From positions 23,893,675-23,957,674 of the forward strand of contig NC_059304.1 of the NCBI RefSeq assembly GCF_017591435.1: a stretch of 64,000 bases of DNA, given 5' to 3'. A program made the translations under genes and the position numbers. The stretch comes from Portunus trituberculatus. Its lineage: Eukaryota > Arthropoda > Malacostraca > Decapoda > Portunidae. This document shows, piece by piece, positions 1 through 10,967 of this stretch. The notes under the pieces were generated by a model. It saw only the letters and a list, made by a program, of their open reading frames with translations, was not told the DNA's origin and made no database searches. How positions within the stretch are numbered: the first letter of the stretch is position 1; the number at the start of each line of letters is the position of its first letter.

Positions 1-685
1 GAAAATGTCAATAATATTTCCGTAACTCATGTGATGGTTTAATTGATAAGGATTCTGCACGACCAATGAGGAAAATATGTTGTCAGAGTTTGGCCCTTGA
101 AAATAGTCAGCCGTGATGAGTGTTACGTAACGCGCCTTACAACTTGCTCTGACGGACGTCGTTGGGGAATGTCAAGTATTTTCGTGACTCTCGTGATGAT
201 TTAACGAGACTTCTTTTTTTTATGTAAGAGGGGAAAGCTTGCCTATGACAACACAAAACAAAAAAAACGCCCACTAAGTTGCCAGTCCCCTCCCTCTTAA
301 ATGAAGTCAAGTCATAAGAATTGTTGGAAATAATGAAGCAGGTGTGTAGTTCTAGAATTAATCAGTACCACCAATGAGAAAAAATATATTATAGGATATT
401 GGCTGATCATGTATGGCCCTCGAAAATAGTTTGATGTGTGCCAGGAAACTTTTTTTAAGTATTCGAGACACTGTGGCAAATAAAATAAATTGATGTATAA
501 GTAAATGAAAAATTAATAAAAAGCGCCTGTTCGTGATGCCGTTCGCAAAACAAGATAAGTGTAAGATCTGAAAGGTCTTGCAAAGGTTGTAAAGGTCAGA
601 TAATTTGGTCTCCAATGCACGGCGTGAGGAAATGAAATGTTTGAGTCATATGCTTATTCATCGGATGATTGCATGACTGATGAAT

Positions 686-688
<3 letters not shown>
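1..688. repeat. Degenerate local duplications, no gene
   Basis: No coding region is supported. Two short blocks recur in diverged form: bases 5-45 resemble 167-206 (AATGTCAA, then TGATGGTTTAA-like ends), and 61-118 resemble 365-440 (CCAATGAG...AAAATAT...GGCCCT). This looks like old local tandem duplication in AT-rich sequence. Confidence 0.4.

Positions 689-736
<48 letters not shown>
689..736. repeat. (TG)n microsatellite
   Basis: An uninterrupted TG dinucleotide tract of about 24 units. No LINE or SINE junction is visible beside it, unlike most other (GT)n tracts in the window. Confidence 0.95.
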
Positions 737-737
<1 letters not shown>

Positions 738-1624
738 CTACTCCTCCTCATCTAGCCACACCACTGTGACTACTGGGATCACACAGTCCATTACGGTACA
801 TAATCACATCAACAAATAGAAGCAATGGACTGTTGAACAGATGGTGTTGAGGAGAAACAAGAAATAAGAATTAATAGAAACTGGAGGAAGGGATCAATAT
901 CTCCCATGCCATCGCAGTGTTTAATGAGGACACAATGTTATTCATCTGGCCTCCATTTCAAGTTAAACACATTTTCTTATCTGTCTACGCTCAGGATGCT
1001 AGGCCTCCTAAGGTTCTGTACTGCTTTGTTCGTTTCAAGACATTCTACACATCTTCGTGCTGGCATTGTGCGAAAAGATCATCAGCGTTGTCTAGTGAAC
1101 TTCAAAAATACAATAAACATACCAGTTTTCCAGGTAGAGCCATGTTGATGCTCAGCTCAACTAGCTGCTTCACACTTTGTCAACTGTGAAGCGAAAGTCG
1201 AGAGATCTCGAGCCATTGCGTACGCTGAAGCCATGCAAATAATGATGATGATGATCTCACTACTAGTTTGTACGTCTTTCTTCTGCATATTTACCATGAG
1301 TAGGCGAGGGATGTGTTTATATTTATCTAGGCAAGAAAACTCATAAATTATAATATTGAAGTATCATGGATTATAAAATGAAACGTACATTAACCTTCAC
1401 TTACCACCAATGAGCCAATGAGCTTTTCATTGATTTCTTCGTCCCTTATTCAACGCCCCATCTTCACCTTGCAGCCTTGCCTCATATGTGTACTCGTACC
1501 TCTTGTCACCCAGTCATATCCAGGCCATACCACCACCACCACACAAAACCATTACTCACAACACAAACTGCGCCTCCTGCCTTAGTATTTCTATTAAACA
1601 AGTAATAATCTGTCTTCATAACTT

Positions 1625-1628
<4 letters not shown>
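737..1628. other. Unannotated spacer
   Basis: Both strands give only short overlapping ORFs with no recognisable domain. I see no gene, RNA or element end here. Confidence 0.4.

Positions 1629-1675
<47 letters not shown>
1629..1675. repeat. (GT)n tract at the 3' end of LINE-1
   Basis: Read on the minus strand this is an (AC)n tail directly after the terminal TAAATAC-type motif of the LINE that starts at 1676. It belongs to the tail/target pattern described in the findings. Confidence 0.9.
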
Positions 1676-1677
<2 letters not shown>

Positions 1678-3472
1678 TTATCTAGTTTACCTAGTTGTAT
1701 ATTACAGAGTTCGAGCAGGACTCATATCTATTTTTATCCAACTTTTCCTTAAATTTATGTACACTCTGTTGCTACAATCTCTTCACTCAATCCGTTCCAG
1801 ATGTTCACTGTCCTATGTGGGAAAACTAAACTTTTTAGTGTTTCTCAAATACTAACTTTTCATGATCTTGCAGTGTCTTGTTCGTCTATCTCCAGCTTCC
1901 GTCAGTGATACCAAACTTTGTCTATCTATCTTTTCCATACGGTTTACTAACTTATACATCGTTATTAGATCTCCTCTCTCCTGTCTATCCTTCAACGTTG
2001 ACAGTTCCATTACCTAATTTTTTTTTTTTTTTTTTTTCATAGGGAAGATCCTTTATTTCTGGCGCCAACTTTGTAGCGGTCTTTTGGATTCTTTCTAGTT
2101 TCTTGATGTCCTTCATGTATGGTGACCATATCACTACTGCATCTTCTAGTCTAGGTCTTACCATAGTGGTTATGATCTTTTTCATCATACTCTTATCCAT
2201 GTAATTGAACGCCACATTGATATTTGTTAGTGCCTTGTATGTTGAAGCAAATAACCCATTTATGTGTCTTTCTAGAGTCAGGATGTCTTGTATAATCACT
2301 CCTAGGTCTTTCTCTTCTCTCTTTTTCATTACTATCTCTTCTTCCATTTTGTATTCCCCATGTACATTACATGGCATTTCCTGGTATTAAATTCTAATTT
2401 CCACTTTTGGCTCCATTCCCAGATTTTGTCAATATCCTTCTGCAACTCCACACAGTCCTCATTGTTTCTTATTACTTTCAAGAGTTTCGCATTGTCTGCA
2501 AACAAATTCATGTAACTACTTAAACCCTGTTGTATATCGTTAATATATACTTGGAACATAATTGGTGCCAGCACTGAACCCTGTGGCAAGCCACTAGTAA
2601 CTGTGCTCCAACTTGATGGGGTGACTCTTATCATTGTCTTCGTTTCCCTTTCTGTTAAGTAGTCTGTCATCCAGTTTAAAATACTTCCCTATATTCCTCC
2701 AATTTCCCATAGAAGTCTTCTATGTGGTACTCTGTCGAAAGCTTTTTTATATTCAAATACACTGTGTCAACCCATCCATCTCTCCATTGTACTTCATTTA
2801 TTACTCTTGTATAAAAGCTTAATAAATTTGTTATGCATGATCTTCCTTTTCTAAAACCAAGTTGTAAGTTATTTATTATTTCATTTTCCTCCAGATATTC
2901 TAGCCATTTTTCTTTGATTACAATTTCACAGAGCTTTTCCACAACACTAGTCAGTGACACTGGTCTATAATTTAGAGAGTCTGTTTTTTTTCCTCCTTTG
3001 TATATCGGGACTATATTTGCTCTTTTCCATTCCCTTGGTGCTTTCCCTTCCATTAAAGAGTTGTTGACCACATCCCAAATTGGTTCCACCAGTTGTTCTC
3101 TACATTTTCTCAGTGGCCATCCTGACACTTCCTCTGGCCCCATTGCCTTTCTTACATCCACTTTTCTACAAATTTGCTATTTTTTTTTGTTTATGCACCA
3201 CAACGTTTCTTAATCCTTCCTGCGTCACTTGATTGTTTGGTTCTGTGAAATGTCCCTCTCCATTAAGTACTGATTTAAAGCTCTCACTAATAAGTTCACT
3301 CATTTCTTCTGTTGTTTCATATATCCTATTTTCCTTAATTAACTTAGTAATGGTCTCTTTGTTTGTCATCTTTCCATTTATATACTTATAAAAAAGCTTT
3401 TGTTCCTTCTCACATCTCTTCACTACATTCCTTTCAAAATTTCTCTCCTCCTCCCTTCTTATTCTAATGTAT
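1676..3472 (-). mobile_element. CR1-like LINE-1, 3' part (RT), degenerate
   Basis: This is the 3' half of a non-LTR retrotransposon ORF2 read on the minus strand. Reading from 3472 down, the order is the EN-RT linker, RT fingers (NYRPVSLTSVVEKL, then LGFRKGRSC), palm (TSGLPQGSVLAPIMF), the mutated catalytic box FADN in place of FADD, and a thumb with RPRLEDAVVIWSP. Frame breaks lie near 3165, 2675 and 2350, so it is not functional. The 5' side ends abruptly at 3472, where an LTR begins. The missing upstream coding sequence resumes at 15276-16552, so this LINE was split by gypsy element A. The CR1-like assignment rests on motif layout; an L2-like clade is the main alternative. Confidence 0.85.
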
Positions 3473-4266
3473 TATTATGTAAGGTGTGTTTTAGTTATCC
3501 CCCCCCCCCTTCCCCGGTGATAGAACCTGTAAGTAAGAGAATGGGGATGTGGAGGGGGACATTTCTTTCCCTCGCAACCAGAATTATTTATTGATTTTTA
3601 TGCCAGTTTCCTTGACTCTTTATGTAAATGTATTACCAATAAATAAATTTCTGGCTGGATGCCATAAGTATAATTGATGTTGAGAAGAGTGAGGAGTTAC
3701 AAGTTGGCACTATAACATGTTGGGGAGGAGTTACGAGTGTTTAGCCCCGCCAACCTTGCATCAAATCGTGTTCTCAATAAAAAGGACTTGGAGAATATTT
3801 GTTTTCTCTGATCCTCACTGCCTCTGGGTTATCCTTAAGGGATGAGATACCGTTCAGGGCTGAGTTTGGCGAATGAACTACGCAGGGAGGATAACCAAGG
3901 AAGCCTAGCCTTATCACCTGAGTTAGAAAGACATAAGTGCCCAAGGGAAGCTTAATACTGCTGGAGTTGTGTACTCCGGTCAGCGCTGTCAACAAGCTTA
4001 GAGCGTCGCCATAGATAGAGACGAGGCCGCACGCGTGCATGCCCCACCCGCCGTGAGGATACATTAAGGCGAGGGAGCACGGCACTCCACTAGGAGATTA
4101 GGTGGGAGCATTTCCTCGCTGGCAGCCTTCAGGAGGACCCAGGATACATCCTGTGTTGAACTTTAGTGTGGCTCACGTGAGTGTAGTGTTGTGTGTGCTC
4201 TCCCTGGCCTCCCCTGCCTTGCTGCATGTGTGGAGGACCGCATTGACGGGGAGTGGTGACGTAACA
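3473..4266 (+). repeat. 5' LTR of gypsy element A
   Basis: About 794 bp, ending GACGTAACA two bases before a primer binding site. It aligns by eye with 14551-15275 along its length: both share the TTATGTAAGG start region, the GATAGAA..TGTAAGT..AGAGAATG block and the GTGTTGA..GTGTGGCTCA block near the end. Confidence 0.8.
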
Positions 4267-4267
4267 G

Positions 4268-4285
4268 TGGTGTCAGGAGTGGGAT
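4268..4285 (+). promoter_or_regulatory. Primer binding site of gypsy A
   Basis: TGGTGTCAGGAGTGGGAT starts directly after the LTR. It begins with TGG, as expected for the complement of a tRNA CCA end. The same 18-mer occurs at the matching position in gypsy element B (10318), which suggests one primer tRNA and related lineages. Confidence 0.8.
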
Positions 4286-4326
4286 ACGCCTGTGGGCTGT
4301 CGTGCTGGGAGACAAGAAGAGGCGAG

Positions 4327-6240
4327 ATGGTGGACGATTTAGTGAGCAGCGCAGAAGAGAACGTGGTAGCAGCCAGTACGAGCAGGGCTGCCTCTCCCGT
4401 CTCAGAAGAGGATGCTGTGTTACCAAGTATCAGTGGGACTGCCTCCTCAGGACATCTTAGACAAGCTTGACTTGTTCGTGCAGCAAATGAAGAAACAGTC
4501 ACAGCAGATGAAGGAGCAGTCACAGGAGATAAAAGAGCAGTCACAGGAGATGAAGGAACAGTCACAGCAGCTGAGACAGGAGGTAAAGAAACAGTCTAAG
4601 CAGTTGGAACAGCTGTTATGGGATATGTCACAGCTGTTGCATCTGAAAGAGTGAACGGAACAGCAGTTTTACCAGGTGGCAAGTGACATGCAGACAGTGC
4701 AGGACGAGAGTAAGCAGTACACTGACGTGAAATGTGACAGTGTTAAGGTAGAGATGAAAGAGTACTGTGCCCACTCTCTGCAGGAACTGCGGATCGTGGA
4801 GGAGCGGTGTGCCCGTGCTGAGGAAAAACACTGGGAGGCCCAGTTAATGCAATTCACCTCAAGGAGGAAGCAGTGGAAGATCAAGTGGACGCAGGGACAC
4901 CAGTGAGGGCTGTGTGCTTAGTCTCAGCGTTTGGAGCTGGCACCGTCTTTCTGCGTCCTTCTTCGCCTCCCAGCAGTGAGGAGGGGGGACTGTAGGTGCA
5001 GTCAGTCGCTATCTCCTTCCCCAAGGGTCAGTCATAAGTGGAGGAAGCCAGCGGAGTTCGACGGCAAGGTTCCTTGGGAGGCTTACCAGGCCCAATTCGA
5101 GTTGTTGGCAGACGTTAACGGGTGGAGCGACGGGGAGCGGGCGCTGCAATTAGTCACCTGTCTAAGAGGCCAAACGGTGGAGGTCCTGAGCCACTTGGCC
5201 CCTGCGCAGAGGGCGTCTTACAGGTATGTGGTAGAGGCCCTGCAGTGTCATTTTGGGGATCTCCAGCAAGCGGAGGTGCACAGGTCATGCCTGAAGGTGC
5301 GGGTGAGGTGCCGAGGTGAGCTTCTGACGCAGCTGGCACAGAAGGCAGAATCCTTGGTCCACTGAGCATACCCGACGGCGCAAGAGGACATGGTGAGCCT
5401 CCTGGCAAGGGACTGCTTTGTGGATGCCCTTCAGAACTCGTGTCTGTAGATCTACGTGTAGCAAGTTCACCCAAAAGACGTTCAGGAGGCGCTTACCCGA
5501 GCTTCTGAGATGAAGGCTTTTCTAAGGACCACTACTGACGCCCCGAGGTTACTTCTCCTCGTTATGAAGAAGAAATTGACACCCTGTCCCGTCATATGAA
5601 AGTTAGAAGGGCGACAACGGGCATGACGAGCTGCCGGCGGAAGGAGAGCCCTGGAGGGTTCAGAGGAACCTTTTTTATTTTTTTTACGGTAAGGCCTATA
5701 GCGCCTGTGGGCACACTTGAAGAGTGTATGGGAAAGCGCTGTTCAGCTTCCGCCCATTAGTGGCGCAGGCAATTTTATTTATAGTGGTACCCATATTAGG
5801 GCCCATATCACCGCTCAAGCTCATCTTGAGTGTAACCACCTAGAATCTGGGTATCATGGTGATATGTAGGTAACTTTAAACCACTCGACAAATGGCAAAG
5901 TGTTTTAAGGCTGTACGTGGTGGGATTCGAACCTACGCGTGGACGTCTGCACGATCCCACGCTCACCACCTCATCCACTATGCCACCGCCCACCAGCTGG
6001 GGATGTGGCAAGTTGGGCCATAAATGGGGGCAGTATGGCCAGCCACGAAGATCACGCTCACTGGAGGACACTGGCTGTATGCTTTTCAGGCCGTGCTGTT
6101 GGAGTTGTGGCCAAACAGGAAACCACACGAAGGACTGCCAGGACCCCAAAGGAGTAGTGGAGGCAGGAAACGCAACCGGGCTGAGCAGCGGGGCGATGCA
6201 TCAGCTGGAGACCGTCGTGCCCCACCAGGAATAAGCTGCC
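4327..6240 (+). pseudogene. gag: Decayed gag of gypsy A
   Basis: The remnant reads through several frames. The first part (about 4412-4654) is a Q/K/E-rich coiled coil built on a repeated KEQSQ-type heptad. A second alpha-helical stretch (4676-4906) follows, then a Gag core at 4931-5560 with WRKPAEFDGKVPWEAYQAQF, typical of Ty3/gypsy capsid starts. After an inserted SINE come two zinc knuckles near 6000-6140: a damaged first one around GCGKLGHKWG and an intact CWSCGQTGNHTKDC (CX2CX4HX4C). There are in-frame stops near 5365 and 5448 and several frame changes. Nucleocapsid-type RNA binding is the family role. The copy is dead. Confidence 0.8.
5671..5992 (-). mobile_element. tRNA-derived SINE, family II
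   Basis: Read on the minus strand it begins near 5992 with a tRNA-like head: an A-box-like GGCATAGTGGAT and a B-box GGTTCGAATCC. A unique body follows, ending in an A-rich tail (T-rich on the plus strand at 5671-5690). It splits the gag region of gypsy A just before the zinc knuckles. No clear target duplication could be read. It differs from the other SINE family in head, body and tail. Confidence 0.75.
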
Positions 6241-6273
6241 GTCCGACTACAGCACCTAGCTACAGCTGTTCGT

Positions 6274-6702
6274 GTGTCGGGCAGGGTGAATGGGCGCTCC
6301 GTTCATCTAGTGGTGTTTACAGGATCCGAGAAGACAGTCATGAGAGAGGATTTGGTGGATGTGACAAGCGTGCCAGAAGCTACACAACAGCTGTGTAGCG
6401 TCACAGGTCAGTGTGTCGCTATGTGGGGCCCAGTTATGGTGACCATCAGCGTGGGAAAAGTAGTGGAAAGATTGCCAGTCTTCGTCGCTGCCTTAGAAGA
6501 TCCTTGGCTGCTGGGGATCGACTTACTCACTTGTGTTGGAGCAAGGTTGGACCTCCGAGAGGGGAAGTTAAAGGTACGTGGCGAGGAAGTACCTTTGATC
6601 CTCGGAGGTGATGCTTTGTGTGAGAGGAGTGGTGTGTCTTCCCAGGTGGGCGAGGAGACAGCTGAGATGGATTTGCCACAACCAGGCCCTAGACATGTGT
6701 AG
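6274..6702 (+). pseudogene. Decayed retropepsin of gypsy A
   Basis: The 142-codon open stretch aligns by eye with the protease of gypsy element B. It has a region rich in Val and Ser, a central CSVTGQCVAMWGPV segment and a conserved LLGIDLL box matching LVGLDSL in element B. The catalytic DTG triad has become FTG, so the nucleophilic aspartate is missing and the enzyme would be inactive. No RT follows; unrelated sequence starts around 6700. Confidence 0.7.
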
Positions 6703-6822
6703 TGCCGGGGACAGTAGTATTAAGTTATCAATTATTAAGGTTATAAATGTCACTACGACGCACACGTGGATAACAGAAACCGAAGGCTTACCGTCTGACA
6801 GACACAGACCGTATTGAGACTG
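6695..6822 (+). repeat. Short dispersed repeat shared with 52012-52058 / 57469-57515
   Basis: The block starting GTGTAGTGCCGGGGA and running through AGTATTAAGTT..TTATTAA to CACACGTGGAT also occurs around 52012-52058. There it is cut by LINE E and resumes at 57469. It is not coding. Its parent element is unknown. Confidence 0.55.

Positions 6823-6908
<86 letters not shown>
6823..6908. repeat. (GA)n microsatellite
   Basis: A pure GA tract of about 43 units. Confidence 0.95.
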
Positions 6909-6909
<1 letters not shown>

Positions 6910-7139
6910 ACCCAAGGAGTTAGACTGTGGGAAAACTGCGAAGTCGCATTCTCATACAGTTTGGCTTCGTTCTTCATTCCTAGCAAGTCAGTTGCTTTGC
7001 TCCTGAAATATTTACGTAACTTTTATATAAAACATAATGTTTATACATCTATATTATTGAATTGCTCATACAGTCTGGCAATTCGTTCTTCATTCCTAGC
7101 AGATAGCGGCGAATACCCTCTCTCTGTGCTCGTGAAATC

Positions 7140-7142
<3 letters not shown>
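6909..7142. repeat. Spacer with a short direct repeat
   Basis: CTCATACAGT followed by TGGC and TTCTTCATTCCTAGCA occurs near 6951-6985 and again near 7068-7101. Nothing else is recognised. Confidence 0.5.

Positions 7143-7178
<36 letters not shown>
7143..7178. repeat. (GT)n tract, tail of SINE-I copy 1
   Basis: On the minus strand this is the (AC)n tail that follows the last unique bases of the SINE (ending GTGAATTAC). Confidence 0.9.
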
Positions 7179-7181
<3 letters not shown>

Positions 7182-7471
7182 TCACTGTTTGATCTGCTGC
7201 AGTCTCTGACGAGACAGCCAGACGTTACCCTACGGAACGAGCTCAGAGCTCATTATATCCGATATTGGGATAGGTCTGAGACCAGGCACACACCACACAC
7301 CGGGACAACAAGGTCACAACTCCTCGATTTACATCCCGTACCTACTCACTGCTAGGTGAACAGGGGCTACACGTGAAAGGAGACACACCCAAATATCTCC
7401 ACCCGGCCGGGGAATCGAACCCCGGTCATCTGGCTTGTGAAGCCAGCGCTCTAACCACTGAGCTACCGGGC

Positions 7472-7473
<2 letters not shown>
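7179..7473 (-). mobile_element. tRNA-derived SINE, family I, copy 1
   Basis: The minus strand starts at about 7473 with a tRNA-like head (A-box TAGCTCAGTGGTTAGAGC, a perfect anticodon stem around TTCACAA, B-box GGTTCGATTCC). A body of about 220 bp and an (AC)n tail follow. The anticodon loop reads CAC (Val). The acceptor stem lacks a base and the head runs straight into SINE body, so it is a retroposon, not a tRNA gene. The second copy is at 25095-25373. Both lie directly downstream of a LINE (AC)n tail in the same orientation. Confidence 0.85.

Positions 7474-7474
<1 letters not shown>

Positions 7475-7510
<36 letters not shown>
7475..7510. repeat. (GT)n tract between LINE-2 and SINE-I
   Basis: On the minus strand this (AC)n joins the LINE-2 terminus (two TAGGTAAATAC-like units) to the tRNA head of the SINE. 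Confidence 0.9.
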
Positions 7511-7512
<2 letters not shown>

Positions 7513-9211
7513 TTACCTATTTGTATTTACCTATTTGTGTATTACAGGGCCCGAGCTAAGCTCTCTGTGTCCTGTCTCCTTGTCCATTCCTGTCATATCT
7601 CTCTTTCATCTGATTGACACACACCGCGTCAACGACATGACTGCTCAGTTTATTCCACTTATCAATGCTACGATGCGGGAAACTGTATTTTCTCACGTCA
7701 TTTAGACAGATGTCTTTATTAGCTTTTTCCATGTCCTCGGAGATGATTACTTGTGGTCACCTTTATCAACTCTCTATCCAGTATGTCAATCTTGTTCACC
7801 AATTTATACATAGTTATCATGTCTCCTCTTGTTCTTCTCTCTTCTAATGTGGTCAGCCCCAGCTTCCTCAGTCTTTCCTCATAGTCTAACTCCCTGAGTC
7901 CTGGTACCATCCTTGTTGCCAGCCTTTGTACCCTTTCTACCTTCTTCACATTTTTCTTCATATGCGGTGACCAGACACATGCTGCATATTCTAACTGGGG
8001 TCTTATTAAGGTACATAATATCTTCTTCATCATTCCTTCATCTAGGTAGTGGAATGCAAGGCCAATATTTTGAAGCATGTTGTATGTTTTCCAAAAAATC
8101 TTGTTAATGTGTTTCTCCGGTGACAAAGTGTTTTGCACGGTTACTCCTAAGTCTTTCTCCTCATTGGTCTCTTTAATTTTCTCATCACCCAGCCTGTAAT
8201 CCCAGTTTGGTCTGTATCTACTTCTTCCCATTTTCATAACATGGGTCTTGTCTATATTAAATTCCATCTGCCACTCTTACTCCACTCATATATTTTATCA
8301 AGATCTTCCTGTAACTTGTTACAATCTTCCACATTCTTTACTCTCCTCATAATTTTAGTATCGTCCGCAAACATGTTCATATAACTGTCAATTCCTACTG
8401 GCATATCATTAACATAAATCAAAAACATGATGGGACCAAGCACTGACCCTTGTGGAACTCCACTGGTTACCTTCTTCCACTCGGACTTCCTTCCTCTCAC
8501 CACTGTTCTCATTTCTCTTCCCATTAAGTAATTTTCCATCCATTTTGCTAGTTTATCATTTACTCCTCCAATCATCTTTAGTTTCCACATCAGTCTATTG
8601 TGTGGTACTTTATCAAAGGCCTTTCTCAAGTCCAGGTAGATAGCATCCACCCATCCCTCTCTATGTTGTAGTATGTCAGTCACTCTTGAATAAAAACATA
8701 ATAAATTGGATACATGATCTTCCTTTTCTGAAACCAAACTGCCTTTCACTCAGAATGTTTTCACTTTCTAGATACTCACTCCACTTAGCTTTAATTACTT
8801 CTTCACATACCTTGCACAATATACTAGTCAACGATACTGGTCTATAATTTAGCGGTTCCATTCTACTACCATTCTTATATATAGGCACAATGTCAGCTCT
8901 TTTCCACTCTTTCGGGACTAATCCTGTTCGTATGGAGGTTTCCACAATATCAAATATGGGGTTCAACAATTAATCCTTACATTCTTTTAACAACCTCCCA
9001 GATATGCCATCAGGCCCCATTGATTTATTAATATCCAGATTGCTTATAATTTTCCTTACATCTTTCTTAGTAACCATGATGTCCTGCATTTGCTTTATTT
9101 CCGTAGGTCTCCCTCCCATAAAATGCTCCTCCTTTGTAAACACTGCAAAAGTTGTCGTTCAAAATTTCAGCTATATCTCCAGCATCTTCATATATTTCTT
9201 CCCCGTTTTTT

Positions 9212-9214
<3 letters not shown>
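7511..9214 (-). mobile_element. CR1-like LINE-2, 5'-truncated young copy
   Basis: The RT half of ORF2 and a complete 3' end, nearly identical by eye to 21035-22735 of LINE-4. Motifs in order on the minus strand are LNYRPVSLTSILCKV, FGFRKGRSC, LDLRKAFDKVPHNRL, TSGVPQGSVLGPIMF, MFADDTKIM (intact FADD), YAACVWSPHMKK and LGLTTLEERRTRGDMI. Small indels near 8700, 8270 and 7725 break the frame. The 5' end is cut off between EN and RT, exactly at a (GT)n tract. The 3' end is followed by (AC)n. High identity to LINE-4 implies recent activity of the family. Confidence 0.88.

Positions 9215-9257
<43 letters not shown>
9215..9257. repeat. (GT)n tract at the truncated 5' end of LINE-2
   Basis: A pure dinucleotide tract directly abutting the truncation point of LINE-2, so this LINE has (AC)n on both sides. 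Confidence 0.9.
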
Positions 9258-9260
<3 letters not shown>

Positions 9261-9575
9261 TTTATAGGATATTGTTTTGTGAACATAGAAAAATGTGAAG
9301 TTATTTTGCTGGTGGCGGTGTTGAGTAAAATGAAAGGGGGGACTGTCACCAACCACGGTACGTCCTTCCCTCCCAAAACGAGCGGTGTAATGAGGGCCAC
9401 AAAGACAAGGTTAAATAAGTTTGCTTGAAATAATTCAGTACATTTCTCCCCATAAACAGTACATTGTAGCCCCAAACACTAATTAAGTTAAGTGAGTTTT
9501 CTTGTGGAACTACAAAGTGATCGAGTTCCGCGTGTCATGTGTAGTGAGGTTGTGTGAAGCAGTAAATTATACTAT
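9258..9575 (+). repeat. Dispersed repeat R, left part
   Basis: This block, with GTTATT..GGCGGTGTTGAG and GACTGTCACCA, resembles 58020-58252 in diverged form. Its other part is at 14002-14270. Gypsy element B is inserted between them. No coding potential is seen. Confidence 0.55.
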
Positions 9576-9638
9576 TGTTGCGGCGGTGCATGGGGGGGGG
9601 TGGTAGTGATAAGTAGCGAAGATGGAGTGAGGTGGTAT

Positions 9639-9688
<50 letters not shown>

Positions 9689-10315
9689 ACCTGAAGTGAT
9701 GGCCATGCAGATGGATAAAGCAGCGATGATTGGCTCAGAAGCGAGCCAATGGCAGTATTGCAAGGGGGAGCGGCTGTATTTAAGCCGGCCATCTTTGTCC
9801 CCGTGAGCTGTCTCGCCCCTCTCTCTCTCCCCACTCTGCTCTAGACCCGCGGCTGCTGGTTGCTTGCTGGTGCATGGCCGGTCCCCGCTCTCAGCGTCTA
9901 CCAAGTCTTCCTGTGTGAGGCCAGTCCGTCCTCCAGTTGTCTCTGCCCCACTCTGTTCCCAGATCTCGTTCTCCGTCTCCGCACTCGCCTTGTGTAATAA
10001 CACTGTATTGCCTGTTTGTACTGTGTTGTTACCCAAGTAAACGTAAGAAGCTGTATAAGTGTTTCCTGCCAGTCCTGCCTGTCTGAGTCAGTCTGCCTGA
10101 GTCTTGTGAGTTGTGTGCCTTGCTTCCCTCGCTAGTCACGGACCCTCGCGAACGTTATCCCTGCGCCGCCGCCGTCCTGAATGCTGTCCTGTTCTGCTGC
10201 TGAGTGAGTTACGGTTGCGGTGATGGAAGCTGAAGTAGGGACCTTGGGTGCCCTGCCTTGCCCTGTGGTTGCTGGGTGGGTGTTCCTGCTACTGTGTGGG
10301 CGGCGGTTCGTAACA
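9576..10315 (+). repeat. 5' LTR of gypsy B
   Basis: 740 bp with TG...CA ends. It contains a (GA)n tract at 9642-9682, longer than the one in the 3' LTR. That accounts for most of the length difference between the two LTRs. Confidence 0.88.
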
Positions 10316-10317
10316 AT

Positions 10318-10335
10318 TGGTGTCAGGAGTGGGAT
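10318..10335 (+). promoter_or_regulatory. Primer binding site of gypsy B
   Basis: TGGTGTCAGGAGTGGGAT lies two bases after the LTR. It is identical to the PBS of gypsy A. Confidence 0.85.
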
Positions 10336-10373
10336 AAAGTTTGGCTAGCGAGGTTGCCAGATACGCATGAACA

Positions 10374-10967
10374 ATGGCAGACTCAGACGTGAAAGGCAGT
10401 GAGATGCTGGAAGGCAGTCAGACAGGTTTGAAAAGGCTGGAAGACATGTTCGCTGTGATGATTGGGTGGATGGACAAAATGGTACTAGAAACAAGTGTGC
10501 GGATGGATAAAATGGAACAGAAAACAAGCAAAATTATGAGACAGGCAAGGTTTGAAATGAGACAAGAATACAGAGCAGCATTGGTGCGCCAGGATCTGAC
10601 AGAAGAAGTCAAGGAAGAACTGGTAGCAGGGAAACAACAGTGCGAGGGACGCACTGGGGTCGCCGAGAGCGTGGTGGACAGCCGCCTGTGTCCTGAGGTG
10701 GTGGACACTGGAGCGGCGAAGACCGTCGTTGGGGAAGAAGTTGTGGTAGTACAAGACCTCCATGTGGCAGACCAGCAGCTGTGTGGCATGACTGGCCACT
10801 GTACGACACCACGAGGACCCCTGATGTGTACGATCACGGTGGGTGGCGTTGAGGAAGAGCTACCAGCATTTGTGGCCGACATGGAGGAACCCTGTCTGGT
10901 GGGGCTGGACTCCCTGGTTCAGAGTGCAGCGTGTGTGGACTCCAGAAGTATGCAGATGCAGGTATGA
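10374..10967 (+). CDS. Gag N-terminus fused to retropepsin (gypsy B)
   Basis: One open frame of 197 codons starts 40 bp after the PBS. Residues 1 to about 85 are a charged, methionine-rich helical segment (GWMDKMV..MDKMEQKT), probably a gag N-terminal coiled coil. The protease follows almost at once, with an intact catalytic motif VVDTGAAKTVV near residue 112 and a second conserved box LVGLDSL near residue 177. Capsid and zinc knuckles are absent, so a deletion has joined gag to protease in frame. The ORF stops in TGA at 10965. Whether it is translated is unknown. It could be a relic kept open by chance. Confidence 0.65.
   Translation: MADSDVKGSEMLEGSQTGLKRLEDMFAVMIGWMDKMVLETSVRMDKMEQKTSKIMRQARFEMRQEYRAALVRQDLTEEVKEELVAGKQQCEGRTGVAESVVDSRLCPEVVDTGAAKTVVGEEVVVVQDLHVADQQLCGMTGHCTTPRGPLMCTITVGGVEEELPAFVADMEEPCLVGLDSLVQSAACVDSRSMQMQV

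Noticed and set aside
1985..3423. Host genes on the minus strand
   Set aside because: All are RT fragments of LINE-1.
5920..5992. Second tRNA-like gene with B-box GGTTCGAATCC
   Set aside because: It continues into a SINE body with an A-rich tail; no normal cloverleaf could be drawn.
7402..7473. tRNA-Val (CAC) gene on the minus strand
   Set aside because: The acceptor stem lacks a base and the head is fused to a SINE body with an (AC)n tail; a second copy with the same body exists at 25 kb.
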